Under the pieces are notes generated by a model. It was not told the origin of the DNA and ran no database searches. It saw only the letters and a list, made by a program, of their open reading frames with translations. Both the position numbers and the translations under genes were made by a program. Of a stretch of DNA of 61,872 nt, positions 17,323 through 27,046 are shown one piece after another (the stretch's first letter is position 1; each line of letters begins with the position of its first letter). The stretch is from Synechococcus sp. SB0662_bin_14 (lineage in GTDB: Bacteria > Cyanobacteriota > Cyanobacteriia > PCC-6307 > Cyanobiaceae): contig VXNS01000068.1 in NCBI GenBank assembly GCA_009840445.1, forward strand, positions 1 to 61,872. Reading direction: 5' to 3'.

Positions 17323-17982
17323 ATGGCTGGCTGTTCAGCGGGACCGTTGGCGACCGTGCTCAGTCTGGAACAGGTGTCCTATCACCCGACAACAGTTCCC
17401 CGCCCCCTGCTGAGACAGGTGTCCATGGCGGTACATCCAGGGGAGACCGCCGTGGTGGCGGGCCCCAGCGGCGCCGGGAAGAGCACCTTGCTGGAGTTGG
17501 TGGCGGGGCTGATCCAGCCGGGTCGGGGGCGCATCTGCTGGCAGGGGGATCCCATGGGCCGACGGCAGCGACATCGACGTTGTGGCCTGGTGTTTCAGTT
17601 TCCTGAACGGCATTTCCTTGGCCTCACCGTGCGCCAGGAATTGCAACTGGGTCAACGGCGCCTGACGGAGGAACGTCTCGGCGCTGTCTTGACTCAGGTG
17701 GGACTGAACCACGTTCCCCCCCAACGCCCCCCGGAGCGCCTGAGTGGTGGCCAACAGCGGCGTTTGGCCCTGGCGGTGCAGTTGCTGCGGGATCCCCAGG
17801 TGCTGCTGCTGGATGAACCCACCGCCGGCCTGGACTGGTCTGTGCGGGACAGTCTGCTGGCACTACTGGGGCAACTCCGCACAGGGCGGGTGCTGGTGGT
17901 GGTGACCCATGAGCCCAAGCTGTTCGCTCCCCTCCAACCTCGCTGCTGGCGGCTCCAGGACGGCAGGCTGGAGCCCTGTTAG
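17323..17982 (+). CDS. ABC transporter ATP-binding protein (CbiO/EcfA-like, short)
   Basis: The 219 aa ATPase has all nucleotide-binding motifs: Walker [11 protein letters not shown]-loop [11 protein letters not shown], signature [12 protein letters not shown], Walker [13 protein letters not shown] and the switch histidine in VVVTHEP. The QFPE variant of the Q-loop is typical of energy-coupling factor and CbiO-type ATPases. No membrane or substrate-binding partner lies nearby, so the substrate is unknown. ATG 17320 and ATG 17323 are both possible starts. hslO follows closely on the same strand. Confidence 0.9.
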   Translation: MAGCSAGPLATVLSLEQVSYHPTTVPRPLLRQVSMAVHPGETAVVAGPSGAGKSTLLELVAGLIQPGRGRICWQGDPMGRRQRHRRCGLVFQFPERHFLGLTVRQELQLGQRRLTEERLGAVLTQVGLNHVPPQRPPERLSGGQQRRLALAVQLLRDPQVLLLDEPTAGLDWSVRDSLLALLGQLRTGRVLVVVTHEPKLFAPLQPRCWRLQDGRLEPC

Positions 17983-18028
17983 GGGGAACAGCCAATTACC
18001 ATCAATCCTGCGTCGATCCACTGCTGCC

Positions 18029-18937
18029 GTGGCCGATCAGATTCTTCGCGCCGTGGCTGCCGAGGGCGGTATCCGCATGGTGGCGGTGGAAACAACGGTC
18101 TCCACCCGCTATGCCTGCCGTCGCCATGGCCTGTCCTACCTCACCACCACGCTGCTGGGGCGGGCCATGGCCGGAGGGTTGCTGCTGGCCAGCAGCATGA
18201 AGACCCATCGGGCGCGGGTCAGCTTGAGTCTTCAGTGTGAAGGCCCCCTGGGGGGGCTCATCGTAGATGCCGGTCGCGACGGCGGGGTGCGGGGTTACGT
18301 GGCGGCGCCCAAGCTGGAGTTGGCGTTGGCGCCCGGGGGGCGGTTTGACCTGGCTGGCGCCGTGGGCAAGGGGCATCTCCAGGTCACCCGGGACGAGGGT
18401 CTGGGGGATCCGTTGCAGAGCACCGTGGAGCTGGTGAGCGGGGGGATCGGAGACGACCTGGCCGCCTACCTGTTGCATTCGGAGCAGACCCCCTCGGCAG
18501 TGTTCGTAGGAGAACGCATCACTCGCAAAGGGATTCGCTGCAGTGGTGGCCTGCTGGCGCAGGTGTTGCCCAAGGCTGCCAACGAGCCGGCGTTGGTGGA
18601 CCTGCTGGAGCGGCAGTGCGCTGCAGTGGAGGGCTTCAGCCGGCAATTGGAGGCCCATCGGGGCAACATGGCCGCCCTTCTCCAATCCGTCTTTGGCGCC
18701 CTGGATCCCCAACCCCTCGGGGCGCCCCAGCCTGTGCGTTTCCACTGCCCATGCACGGCATCCCGTTGCCGCGCCGCCCTGCAGCTACTGGGTATCCAGG
18801 AACTGGAGGAGATGATTGTTCAGGATGGCGGCGCGGAGATGACCTGCCACTTCTGTGGGGAGGTGTACCGCTTTCGTGCGGCTGATCTCCAGGAGGTGAT
18901 CCACGGCCTGAGCGCTGGCGCCGTCAAGCCACGGTGA
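18029..18937 (+). CDS. hslO: Hsp33 redox-regulated chaperonin
   Basis: Hsp33 is a cytoplasmic holdase switched on by oxidation of a zinc-binding cysteine cluster. The 302 aa protein starts with GTG 18029 ([20 protein letters not shown], a standard N-terminus). The core contains [24 protein letters not shown] in its first half. The C-terminal redox switch reads HCPCTASRC and later CHFCGEVY, giving the CxC and CxxC pairs. It begins 46 nt after the ABC ATPase stop and its stop overlaps the convergent CPP1-like gene by 14 nt. Confidence 0.96.
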   Translation: MADQILRAVAAEGGIRMVAVETTVSTRYACRRHGLSYLTTTLLGRAMAGGLLLASSMKTHRARVSLSLQCEGPLGGLIVDAGRDGGVRGYVAAPKLELALAPGGRFDLAGAVGKGHLQVTRDEGLGDPLQSTVELVSGGIGDDLAAYLLHSEQTPSAVFVGERITRKGIRCSGGLLAQVLPKAANEPALVDLLERQCAAVEGFSRQLEAHRGNMAALLQSVFGALDPQPLGAPQPVRFHCPCTASRCRAALQLLGIQELEEMIVQDGGAEMTCHFCGEVYRFRAADLQEVIHGLSAGAVKPR

Positions 18938-19598
18938 GAGCCAGCACCAACTGCAACAGCAGGGCCAGCGTGCTGCTGATCTGCATCTCCTGCAACGGTG
19001 ACGTCACCGCCAGCGGCTGGGTCAGCAGCGCACCTATGCCCAGCCCCATGGCCAACCCGGCAAATCCCCAGAAGGCCGCCTTGAAAAAGCGCCCGTGGCG
19101 CCACAGGAGATTGAGGACGGTGGCCCCTGTGCCCAGGGACAGGATCAGGGAGAGGGTTCCGGATGGGGGGCTGAACACCGCCACCCAGGCCAGCAGCCCG
19201 CCATGAACCAGTAGGGGCAGCCACAGCAACTGCCTGTCGACCAAGGCAAATCGGGGCACCTCCATGGATAGGGCGGGTCGTGACCGAGGGCTGGCGGTAC
19301 GTCCCATGGGAAGCTGGGGGAGGGCTGGCAGCTTGAGTTGCCGCAAGGGGGAGGCCGCCTTGGCTTCCTGCTGGGAGGCGGAGATAGCCCCCTGACTGAT
19401 CTTCCCCGCTTGGCGCTGCTTCAGCCGATCCATGAGAACAGCGTCATAGTCGGCCTCGATACGGGCCCTGGCCTGGGGGTCGTCCCCACAGGCCGCCAAC
19501 TTCTCGGTCTTTGCTGCATGGACGGCATCAAAACTGGCGTCATCGGCGACGCCGAGCCGTACGTAGGGTGAGTCTGTCCCGGAGTGGCCTGGTTCCAT
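18924..19598 (-). CDS. CPP1-like (DUF3353) membrane protein
   Basis: The 224 aa protein starts at ATG 19598 ([17 protein letters not shown]). The N-terminal half has a J-domain-like helical region ([17 protein letters not shown], then [15 protein letters not shown]). The C-terminal half has about four membrane helices from residue 115 on ([66 protein letters not shown]). In plants, CPP1 stabilises protochlorophyllide oxidoreductase during chlorophyll synthesis. The same role in this cyanobacterium is an inference from the family. It is divergent from the small RNA and mfd region. Confidence 0.85.
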   Translation of the reverse strand: MEPGHSGTDSPYVRLGVADDASFDAVHAAKTEKLAACGDDPQARARIEADYDAVLMDRLKQRQAGKISQGAISASQQEAKAASPLRQLKLPALPQLPMGRTASPRSRPALSMEVPRFALVDRQLLWLPLLVHGGLLAWVAVFSPPSGTLSLILSLGTGATVLNLLWRHGRFFKAAFWGFAGLAMGLGIGALLTQPLAVTSPLQEMQISSTLALLLQLVLALTVA

Positions 19599-19732
19599 CA
19601 AGCCTGTGTACTGTGTGCTACCACAAAGCTTACCCACTTCCCGGAGGATGAGGTACGGCAGCCGTTGCCGCCAATTCTAAAAGAAAGCAACGGATCACCC
19701 CCCAGCTACGGCACGGATGGGCTTCCGGGGTG

Positions 19733-19738
19733 CATAAT
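19733..19738 (+). promoter_or_regulatory. -10 element (CATAAT) of the Yfr1-like RNA
   Basis: CATAAT matches the TATAAT consensus in five of six positions and lies about 6 nt upstream of the predicted 5' end of the small RNA. No good -35 box is seen at the usual distance. Confidence 0.45.
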
Positions 19739-19743
19739 CAAGG

Positions 19744-19820
19744 GTGAGGTGACTCGGCACTCCTCACACGAGGCACAAGAGGACACAACAAGCTCCCACC
19801 GAGTCCCTGGGAGCTTTTCC
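19744..19820 (+). ncRNA. yfr1: Yfr1-like small RNA
   Basis: The exact 11-mer ACTCCTCACAC (19759-19769) is the ultra-conserved core of the cyanobacterial small RNA Yfr1, which base-pairs with mRNAs such as porin-type transcripts. It follows a short 5' stem-loop candidate (TGAG, GTGA loop, CTCG) and precedes a terminator hairpin with a T tract, the same order as in known Yfr1. A second fold pairing GTGAGG (19744-19749) with CCTCAC inside the core is possible. The RNA lies in the spacer between the CPP1-like gene and mfd, whereas picocyanobacterial Yfr1 is usually recalled near guaB/trxA. Confidence 0.65.
19790..19820 (+). terminator. Rho-independent terminator of the Yfr1-like RNA
   Basis: The inverted repeat AAGCTCCCA / TGGGAGCTT (9 bp, loop CCGAGTCCC) is followed by TTCC. 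The stem is strong and the T tract short. Confidence 0.65.
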
Positions 19821-19906
19821 TAAAAGGATGATCCTCTTGGCTATGCCTTGCGGACTTGGCCGGGAAGGTTTGCCAGAATCGGTGCGGTTGTGAAATCCCC
19901 CGTTCC

Positions 19907-22900
19907 ATGCCCCTTGGCTCCCTGGTTCACCAGCTTCAGCAATCTGCGTTGACCATTGACTTGGCGCAGCGCACCCGCCGGGGGCAACAACAGGGACAAC
20001 GGCTGTGTCTCCGTGGTGGCGCCCGCGTGGCCCGGGCCCTGGTCACCAGTGCCGTGGCCCGGCAACAGGGGTGTTCTCTGCTGGTGGTCACCCCCACCGT
20101 TGAGGAAGCGGGGCGCTGGACCGCACTGCTGGACACCATGGGCTGGCCCACGGTGTTGTTCTATCCCACCAGTGAAGCCACCCCCTACGAGAGTCTGGAT
20201 CCCACCAGCGAGATCACCTACGGCCAGCTTCAGGTGCTTGCGGAACTGCTGAGGGGGCAGGAGCCGTTGGTGGTGGTGGCCAGTGAGCGGGCCCTGCAAC
20301 CCCATCTGCCCCCCAAAGTGGTGCTGCAGGCCAGTTGCCTCACCATGGAGCGCGGTAACGCCACAGACCTGACCACGCTGGCCCGGCGCCTGGGTCAACT
20401 GGGCTACGAGCGGGTCAGCACCGTGGAGCAGGAGGGCACATGGAGCCGACGGGGGGACATTGTGGACGTGTATCCCGTCAGCGCCGAGTTGCCGGTGCGG
20501 CTGGAGTTCTTTGGCGACGAACTGGAGAAACTGCGGGAGTTCGACCCGGCCAGCCAACGGTCCCTGGACACCGTTGAGCAGCTCTGGCTCACCCCCAGGG
20601 GCTACGACCCCCTCATTGCCCAGGTCTTGCGGACCGCCGCCGTTCCGGCGGGGCTACAGGCCCTGGTGGGGGATCAGGCGCTGGCGTCCCTGCGGGACGG
20701 TGAGACACCCAAGGGGTTGCGGCGGCTACTGGGAGCTGCCTTCCCTCAGCCCGCCACCCTGTTGGACTACATGCCCGGCCATGGGCTGGTGGTGGTGGAC
20801 GAACGGCGCAGTTGCCTGGCCCACGGCCAGCAGTGGGTGGACCATGCCGCCAGCCACCTTGAGGACCTCCGCGCCCGGATGGACCCGGCGGCAGCGGCCC
20901 TGATGGGGGGCGCCATGCATTGGCCCATGACCACGTGCCTGGAGCAGGTGGATCGCCGGGAAGGGTTTGACCTGGCGGAACTGGACACAGCAGACAGCCG
21001 TCCCCATCACGTGGCCCTCGGGGCGAGGCCGGTGCCCTGTCTCCCCAACCAATTCGGCAAACTGGGCAAGCTGGTGCGGGATCAGCAGCGGCAGCGCACC
21101 CACCTGTGGCTCCTCTCCGCCCAGCCGTCCCGCACCGTGGCCCTGCTGGAAGAGCACGACGCCGTCACCCGCTTTGTGCCCAACGCCCAGGACCGCCCCG
21201 CCATCGCCCAACTCCTGGAGCAAGGCACGCCCGTGGTGTTGAAGGCCAAAGGGTTGGCCGAGATGGAGGGGGTGTCCCTGCCGGCCTGGAAGGTGATGCT
21301 GCTCACCGACCGGGAAATCTTTGGCCAGCAGTCCTTGGCCAGCAGTGGCTACGTGCGCCGCCGCAGGCGGGCCGCCAGCCGCACGGTGGATCCCTGCAAG
21401 CTTCAGCCGGGGGACCACGTGGTGCATCGCCTCCACGGCATCGGCCGCTTCCTGAAGCTGGAAAAGCTCAGCCTCAGTGGCGAGCCGCGGGATTACCTGG
21501 TGGTGCAGTACACCGACGGCCTGCTGCGGGTGGCCGCGGACCAACTGGGCAGCCTGGGCCGCTACCGGGCCAGCGGTGAGCAACCTCCCCAGTTGAACCG
21601 CATGGGGGGCAGCGCCTGGAAGAAAGCCAAGGAACGGGCCCGCAAGGCAGTGGCCAGGGTGGCCATGGACCTGGTGAAACTTTACGCCGAGCGCCACGAG
21701 GCCCGTGGCCATGCCTTCGCTGCCGACGGGCCATGGCAGGCGGATCTGGAGGGGTCCTTCCCCTATGACCCCACCCCGGACCAGCTCAAAGCCATTACGG
21801 ACATGAAGCAGGACATGGAAGCGCCACGCCCCATGGACCGCCTCGTCTGCGGGGACGTGGGCTTTGGCAAAACCGAGGTGGCGGTGCGGGGCATTTTCAA
21901 GTGCGTCACGGACGGGAAGCAATGCGCCCTGCTGGCCCCCACCACGGTGCTGGCCCAGCAGCATTGGCGCACCATCCGGGACCGCTTTGCCCCCTACCCC
22001 GTCAAAGTGGGGCTGTTGAATCGGTTCCGCACGGCCACGGAACGCCGCGAACTGCTCCAGCAGTTGGCGGAGGGCACCCTGGACGTGGTGGTGGGCACCC
22101 ATCAGTTGCTGGGCAAGGGCACGGTGTTCAGGGACCTGGGTCTGGTGGTGGTGGACGAGGAGCAGCGGTTTGGCGTCAAACAGAAGGAAAAGCTCAAAAC
22201 CCTGCGCAAGGCCGTGGACGTGCTCACCCTCAGCGCCACCCCCATCCCCCGCACCCTGTACATGAGCCTGTCCTCCATGCGGGAGATGAGCCTCATCACC
22301 ACCCCACCCCCCTTGCGACGGCCCATCAAAACCCACCTGCTGCCCATGGACGACGAAGTGGTGCGCAGCGCCATCCGTCAGGAACTGGACCGGGGCGGGC
22401 AGATCTTCTACGTGGTGCCCCGGGTGGAGGGTATCGGTGACGTGGCGGCAAAGCTGCAGCGCATGGCCCCCGGCCTGCGGCTGCTGGTGGCCCACGGCCA
22501 GATGGACGAGGGCCGGTTGGAGGCCACCATGCTGGCGTTTAACGACGGGGAGGCGGACCTGTTGGTCTGCACCACCATTGTGGAATCCGGGCTGGACATC
22601 CCCCGGGTGAACACCATCCTGGTGGAAGACGCCCACCGCTTCGGGCTGGCCCAGCTTTATCAACTGCGGGGCCGGGTGGGCCGCAGCGGCGTGCAGGCCC
22701 ACGCCTGGCTCTTCTACCCCAACGAAGAGACGCTCACCCCCGCGGCCCGCTCCCGCCTGCGGGCCATTCAGGAATTTGCCCAACTGGGCAGTGGTTACCA
22801 GTTGGCCATGCGGGACATGGAAATCCGTGGGGTGGGGAATTTGCTGGGGATGGAGCAATCGGGCCAGATGGAGGCCATCGGCTTTGACCTCTATATGGAA

Positions 22901-23482
22901 ATGCTCCAGGAGTGCCTGGCGGAAATCCGTGGGCAGGACATCCCCCAAGTGGAGGACACCCAGGTGGATCTGCGGGTGCCGGCCTTTCTCCCCGGGGTCT
23001 GGATCGCCGACGGCAACGAGAAGATGGCCGCCTATCGCGCCGCCGCCAATTGCGGGAGCCCGGAAGAGTTGCTGGCCTTGGCGGCGGCATGGAGTGATCG
23101 CTACGGCCCGCTGCCGGCGCCGGTGCAGACCCTGCTGCAACTCATGGAACTCAAGCTGCTGGCCAGGCGCTGTGGCGTTTCCCGCATTCGCCCGGAGAAG
23201 GCCAACATCATTCTGGACACACCCCTGCAGGAGCCGGCCTTCCGCCGCCTGCGCCAGGGGTTGCCCCAGCACCTGCACGGCCGCCTGATCTACCAGGCCG
23301 GGGACGTGACGGCCAAGGTGATCGCCCGGGGCCTGGGCTCCCTTCCCGCCCCCCAGCAACTCACCACCGTCATGGAATGGTTCCAGGCCATGGCCAGCCA
23401 GCTTCCGGGTCTGGAGCAGGCGAAGGCGCCAGCGGCCTCAAGAGCGCCCGGCCTGCTCCTCTCGTCGCACCATGCGGAATAA
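19907..23482 (+). CDS. mfd: Transcription-repair coupling factor Mfd
   Basis: Mfd pushes RNA polymerase off DNA lesions and recruits UvrA. This 1191 aa protein has the UvrB-homology region at the N-terminus (SEATPYESLDPTSE), an RNA polymerase interaction domain around residue 500 (PGDHVVHRLHGIGRF), and the RecG-like helicase core. Walker A is CGDVGFGKTEVAVRG and the DEEQ box lies in VVDEEQRFGVKQKEK. LSATPIPRTLYMSL and the TRG-like QLRGRVGRSG are also present. The start is ATG 19907 (MPLGSLVHQLQQ). The 3' end overlaps the convergent nuclease gene by 45 nt. Confidence 0.98.
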   Translation: MPLGSLVHQLQQSALTIDLAQRTRRGQQQGQRLCLRGGARVARALVTSAVARQQGCSLLVVTPTVEEAGRWTALLDTMGWPTVLFYPTSEATPYESLDPTSEITYGQLQVLAELLRGQEPLVVVASERALQPHLPPKVVLQASCLTMERGNATDLTTLARRLGQLGYERVSTVEQEGTWSRRGDIVDVYPVSAELPVRLEFFGDELEKLREFDPASQRSLDTVEQLWLTPRGYDPLIAQVLRTAAVPAGLQALVGDQALASLRDGETPKGLRRLLGAAFPQPATLLDYMPGHGLVVVDERRSCLAHGQQWVDHAASHLEDLRARMDPAAAALMGGAMHWPMTTCLEQVDRREGFDLAELDTADSRPHHVALGARPVPCLPNQFGKLGKLVRDQQRQRTHLWLLSAQPSRTVALLEEHDAVTRFVPNAQDRPAIAQLLEQGTPVVLKAKGLAEMEGVSLPAWKVMLLTDREIFGQQSLASSGYVRRRRRAASRTVDPCKLQPGDHVVHRLHGIGRFLKLEKLSLSGEPRDYLVVQYTDGLLRVAADQLGSLGRYRASGEQPPQLNRMGGSAWKKAKERARKAVARVAMDLVKLYAERHEARGHAFAADGPWQADLEGSFPYDPTPDQLKAITDMKQDMEAPRPMDRLVCGDVGFGKTEVAVRGIFKCVTDGKQCALLAPTTVLAQQHWRTIRDRFAPYPVKVGLLNRFRTATERRELLQQLAEGTLDVVVGTHQLLGKGTVFRDLGLVVVDEEQRFGVKQKEKLKTLRKAVDVLTLSATPIPRTLYMSLSSMREMSLITTPPPLRRPIKTHLLPMDDEVVRSAIRQELDRGGQIFYVVPRVEGIGDVAAKLQRMAPGLRLLVAHGQMDEGRLEATMLAFNDGEADLLVCTTIVESGLDIPRVNTILVEDAHRFGLAQLYQLRGRVGRSGVQAHAWLFYPNEETLTPAARSRLRAIQEFAQLGSGYQLAMRDMEIRGVGNLLGMEQSGQMEAIGFDLYMEMLQECLAEIRGQDIPQVEDTQVDLRVPAFLPGVWIADGNEKMAAYRAAANCGSPEELLALAAAWSDRYGPLPAPVQTLLQLMELKLLARRCGVSRIRPEKANIILDTPLQEPAFRRLRQGLPQHLHGRLIYQAGDVTAKVIARGLGSLPAPQQLTTVMEWFQAMASQLPGLEQAKAPAASRAPGLLLSSHHAE

Positions 23483-24595
23483 CTCCGCCAGCGCTTTGGA
23501 GGCAATCTCGCGGCTGGGGCCTTCAAGGCGCTGCTGTTGCAACTGGGTGGCCACGGAGCAAAGGAGGGGGTCCTGAGGCCGGTTCAGCAGCGCGTCCAGG
23601 TGGTCACCTGCGGGCACGGCTGTGCAAGAGCCCTTGCCAATGACCACCAACAGTTGCTCACCCAGACTTTCCCTCCACCGTACATAGCGGTCATGGCTGG
23701 CAAAATCCAGGATGCTGTGTCCAAGATCCAGGTTGAGCAGATCACGACGCACCCTGTTGCCAATGCATGCGTCCACTTGCTGTTGAAGGTGATGCAAGTC
23801 CTCCGCGCTGGAGAGTTCCGTCTTCATTTGGTGCCAGTGGAAGTGGCCCGTGGGATGAGTCGTCACGTGGGGCGTCTCGCCGCGCTCGACTTCAACCAGC
23901 AGCACCTGGGCCCGTCTGTCGTTCCCCTCTTTGTCAAAGCAATCCGGCTCCGGTGTGCCGCAATACCAGGCCTTGGTCCCCACCTGTTTGAGGCCATGCC
24001 AGTCGCCAAGGGCGACGTAGTCCACAGCAGCGGTGGGTAGACCGTCCAGAGCCATGACGTTGTGGTGAACCCGCTCGCCAAAGTTGGTGACGCTCCCGTG
24101 GGCCAGCACAAGGCGGGGACGATCCGCCGGCAGGGTGTCCCAGGGAAAAGCGTGCAGCCAGGCCGTGGCGTCCGTGGCGCTGTGGCGGCGCAACAACGGG
24201 CAGGGCAGCACCACCAGCTCGGGGAGCACCACCGGTTCCGCCCGGGCCAGCAGCCTCAGGTCGGGAGCATAGCGCTGCTGTGACGCCTCAACCTCCGGCC
24301 TGTGCCAGATGCCGTCTGAACCACCATGGTCGTGGTTTCCAGGAATCACGAGAACAGGCCGCCCCAGCCTGCCGATGGCGTGAAAACACTCATGCACCGT
24401 GTCCATGGGGAGGGTGGGGGAATCCCAAAGATCCCCAGCCACCACCACGTAAGCCGCGTCAAACTCCCGGGCCGCCGCACCCAGGCGATCAATGGCGTCC
24501 ATGCGGGCCTTGCGCAGAAGACAAGCAGCCTCCTCCGCAAAATTTCCATAGCCCTTGCCGATCTGCCAATCGGCTGTATGGATCAGGCGAACCAT
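23438..24595 (-). CDS. SbcD-like DNA repair metallophosphoesterase
   Basis: The 385 aa protein carries calcineurin-like phosphoesterase motifs in order: HTADWQIGKG, VVAGDLWDSP, IPGNHDHGG, LAHGSV and ALGDWHG. Together they form the two-metal site of SbcD/Mre11-type nucleases. No SbcC/Rad50 ATPase partner is adjacent. The start is ATG 24595, which places MVRLIHTADWQIG at the N-terminus as in the family, so the longer open frame upstream is rejected. It is divergent from the membrane protein gene at 24664. Confidence 0.9.
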   Translation of the reverse strand: MVRLIHTADWQIGKGYGNFAEEAACLLRKARMDAIDRLGAAAREFDAAYVVVAGDLWDSPTLPMDTVHECFHAIGRLGRPVLVIPGNHDHGGSDGIWHRPEVEASQQRYAPDLRLLARAEPVVLPELVVLPCPLLRRHSATDATAWLHAFPWDTLPADRPRLVLAHGSVTNFGERVHHNVMALDGLPTAAVDYVALGDWHGLKQVGTKAWYCGTPEPDCFDKEGNDRRAQVLLVEVERGETPHVTTHPTGHFHWHQMKTELSSAEDLHHLQQQVDACIGNRVRRDLLNLDLGHSILDFASHDRYVRWRESLGEQLLVVIGKGSCTAVPAGDHLDALLNRPQDPLLCSVATQLQQQRLEGPSREIASKALAELFRMVRREEQAGRS

Positions 24596-24663
24596 GGGGT
24601 GCTGTCCTCCTGCCTCCAACTTTAGGTAGCCTGATTGAAAGTGTCCCCTCCATAACCCCACCC

Positions 24664-25305
24664 ATGCAGGACACTGATCCCGTCAAGGCGCGTGTCGCGG
24701 CTGACCAGGACAACACCACGGGCAAGAGGATTGAACGCTTCCGGAACGCTTTGGTTGCCCTCAAAGGTCAGATCGACCTGGATAGCAGCCAGGGGCTGGT
24801 GATCTATGGGCTGCTGGTTGTCGTCTTGCTCTATGGCTTGAATCTGCAGCAGCGTCGCCTTGTCGCCGACAACCTGTTGAGCCTGGAGCCGATCGCACCC
24901 CTGCCCCTTGAGACCCACCTCAGCAATACGCCGGTGCGTCTTGCGGAACAGGTGGAGACCGTGAACCCGGCTGTGGAGTTTCAGCCCCTGGCCCGCCTCG
25001 AGGATCCGGCGATTCGCCGCCAACTGTTGCGGGAGGCCTTGCAGCCCCCGGGTCAGCCGCCCCAATACGGCCTCCTGGAGGTGACCATGGCCGCACCTGC
25101 CCAGGTCACCCTCTCCCGGCAAGGGGCCGTGGATGCCCGGTTCATGGCAGCGTCCGGGACGCTGCGCTGGCGTCTCCAGCCGGCGTTCGCGCTGACGGTG
25201 ATGCCACCGGACGGCGCCGTTGTCCGCTGGAATGATCAGCCTCTTGTCCTCCTGGATGAAACCCGGGGGCGGTTCCAGGTGGAAACAACGCACGACACCC
25301 CTTAA
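24664..25305 (+). CDS. Single-pass membrane protein of unknown function
   Basis: The 213 aa protein starts at ATG 24664. It has a short N-terminal cytoplasmic part, one clear membrane helix at about residues 45-62 ([18 protein letters not shown]), and a soluble C-terminal region of about 150 residues with many short beta-like stretches. The family was not recognised, though it looks like a conserved cyanobacterial protein. It lies 136 nt before smpB on the same strand, and that spacer holds nothing recognisable. Confidence 0.7.
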   Translation: MQDTDPVKARVAADQDNTTGKRIERFRNALVALKGQIDLDSSQGLVIYGLLVVVLLYGLNLQQRRLVADNLLSLEPIAPLPLETHLSNTPVRLAEQVETVNPAVEFQPLARLEDPAIRRQLLREALQPPGQPPQYGLLEVTMAAPAQVTLSRQGAVDARFMAASGTLRWRLQPAFALTVMPPDGAVVRWNDQPLVLLDETRGRFQVETTHDTP

Positions 25306-25441
25306 AGAAAGCTTTCCTGCTACAACCGGATCGGCGGGAACGTGGTCGGCCTGCGGGGACAAAACCGACCCTCCCCGCTGTTGCCGGCAAGCCAGCATAG
25401 GAAGAAGACAGAAGGCAAAGGACAGGAGCTGCCAAAAGACC

Positions 25442-25936
25442 ATGGCCAAATGCAAAACCACAAGACGCCCCAAAGGCGGTACAGGCCGATCAACCGTGTT
25501 GGCGGAGAATCGCTTGGCCCGCCATCAATACGACATCCTGGAGACCCTGGAGACCGGCCTTGAACTGCTGGGCACCGAGGTGAAGTCCATTCGTGCCGGC
25601 AAGGCCAATCTGCGGGACGGCTTTTGCCTCGTCCGTGACGGGCAGCTTTGGCTCCATAACGTTCACGTCTCCCCCCATCAGCAGGCGGGCAGCTATTTCA
25701 ACCACGAACCCTTGCGGGCGCGCCGGGTGCTGGCCCGGCGGCGGGAGATCAACCGTCTGGAGGTGGGGGTGGCCCAGAAGGGGTTGACCCTGGTACCGCT
25801 CAATCTTCACCTGAAGGGCTCCTGGATCAAGTTGAGCCTGGCCCTGGGGAGGGGGCGCAAGCTCCATGACAAGCGCCGCCACGACCGCACCAAGGAGGAC
25901 CGTCAAGCCATGCGCGCCGCCCTGGGTCGCCCCTGA
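25442..25936 (+). CDS. smpB: SsrA-binding protein SmpB
   Basis: SmpB binds tmRNA and delivers it to stalled ribosomes. This 164 aa protein has the family blocks [64 protein letters not shown] and a basic C-terminal tail. The start is ATG 25442. The tmRNA gene itself is not in this window. A stem-loop lies directly after the stop. Confidence 0.97.
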   Translation: MAKCKTTRRPKGGTGRSTVLAENRLARHQYDILETLETGLELLGTEVKSIRAGKANLRDGFCLVRDGQLWLHNVHVSPHQQAGSYFNHEPLRARRVLARRREINRLEVGVAQKGLTLVPLNLHLKGSWIKLSLALGRGRKLHDKRRHDRTKEDRQAMRAALGRP

Positions 25937-25940
25937 GCCC

Positions 25941-25956
25941 CTGAGGGCAACCTCAG
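25941..25956. terminator. Stem-loop between convergent smpB and cysK
   Basis: CTGAGG-GCAA-CCTCAG forms a 6 bp stem closed by a GNRA-type tetraloop at the meeting point of two convergent genes, overlapping the cysK stop. There is no T tract, so intrinsic termination is uncertain. Confidence 0.35.
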
Positions 25957-26936
25957 AGGCGTGGCTGCTGGAGCCCCCGGTGCGCCAGCCACCGGGCATC
26001 AAACAAGCGGGACTGGTAACGGCTGCCGGAGTCGCAGAGCACGGTGACAATGCAATGGCCTGGACCCATCTCCCGGGCCACCTGCACCGCCGCCGCCACG
26101 TTGATGCCCACGGATCCCCCCATGAACAGCCCCTCGTGCCGGAGCAGGTCGTAGATGGTGTCGAGAGCCGTCTGGTCGTCGATGCGGATGGCCTCGTCTA
26201 CGGGGGCGCCCGCCAGGTTGGCGGTGACCCGGCTGTTGCCAATCCCTTCGGTGACGGAGGAGCCGCTGACGCTGATGGTTCCCGTGCTGAACCAAGCGTG
26301 GAGACCGCTGCCGTGGGGGTCCGCCAGCACACAGCGCACGGAGGGGTTTTGCTCCTTCAAATAGTGGGCCACCCCGGCATAGGTGCCCCCCGTGCCGGTT
26401 GCCGCAACCCAAGCATCCACCCGCCCCCCGGTTTGCTCCCAGATCTCCGGCCCCGTGGTGGCGTAGTGGGCATCCCGGTTGGCCGTGTTGTCGAACTGGT
26501 TGGCCCAAACAGCCCCCGGTAGCTCCTGGGCCAGTCGACCGGAGAACTTCACGTAGTTGTTGGGGTCCCGGTAGGGCACCGCGGGCACCGTACGCACCTG
26601 GGCCCCCAGGGTGCGCAGCAGGGTGATTTTCTCCTCGGATTGGGTCTCGGGAATCACGATCAGGGCGCGGTAACCTTTGGCGTTGCAGATGTGGGCCAGG
26701 CCAATGCCCGTATTGCCAGCGGTACCTTCCACAACGGTTCCACCGGGCACCAGCGCACCCGAGGCCTCAGCCTGTTGCACAATGCCCAGGGCGGCGCGGT
26801 CCTTAACCGAGCCCCCTGGATTCATGAACTCGGCCTTGCCAAGGATCTGGCAACCGGTGGCCGCGCTGAGGCGTCGCAGGCGAATGAGTGGCGTGTTGCC
26901 GATGGCTTCCACAAAACCGTCGGTCGCGCCCACCAT
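25953..26936 (-). CDS. cysK: Cysteine synthase (O-acetylserine sulfhydrylase), EGTAGNTG type
   Basis: This PLP enzyme makes cysteine from O-acetylserine and sulfide. The PLP lysine is in NPGGSVKDRAALGIV, near residue 44 from the chosen start. The phosphate/substrate loop reads GTAGNTGIG, and the glycine-rich loop is ATGTGGTYAG. The start is ATG 26936 (MVGATDGFVEAIGNTPLIRL), and a longer TTG form at 26993 is possible. It is divergent from egtB with about 110 nt between starts. The placement suggests supply of cysteine for ergothioneine synthesis, but this is inferred. A second cysteine synthase lies at 55877-56836. Confidence 0.93.
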   Translation of the reverse strand: MVGATDGFVEAIGNTPLIRLRRLSAATGCQILGKAEFMNPGGSVKDRAALGIVQQAEASGALVPGGTVVEGTAGNTGIGLAHICNAKGYRALIVIPETQSEEKITLLRTLGAQVRTVPAVPYRDPNNYVKFSGRLAQELPGAVWANQFDNTANRDAHYATTGPEIWEQTGGRVDAWVAATGTGGTYAGVAHYLKEQNPSVRCVLADPHGSGLHAWFSTGTISVSGSSVTEGIGNSRVTANLAGAPVDEAIRIDDQTALDTIYDLLRHEGLFMGGSVGINVAAAVQVAREMGPGHCIVTVLCDSGSRYQSRLFDARWLAHRGLQQPRL

Positions 26937-27046
26937 GATGCACTTGTCAGTGTCCAGGCTCTGATGGTACCCATTGCGTGGGGGTTCTCCCAAGGTTTCT
27001 TGCGGAGTTGATTCCCTTAGCCTGTGGGAGCGGAAGAGTGGACCCC

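Noticed and set aside
20726-23359. Very long open frame on the minus strand opposite mfd
   Set aside because: GC-rich codon use makes long antisense frames. The translation has no recognisable domains and mfd on the plus strand is intact.
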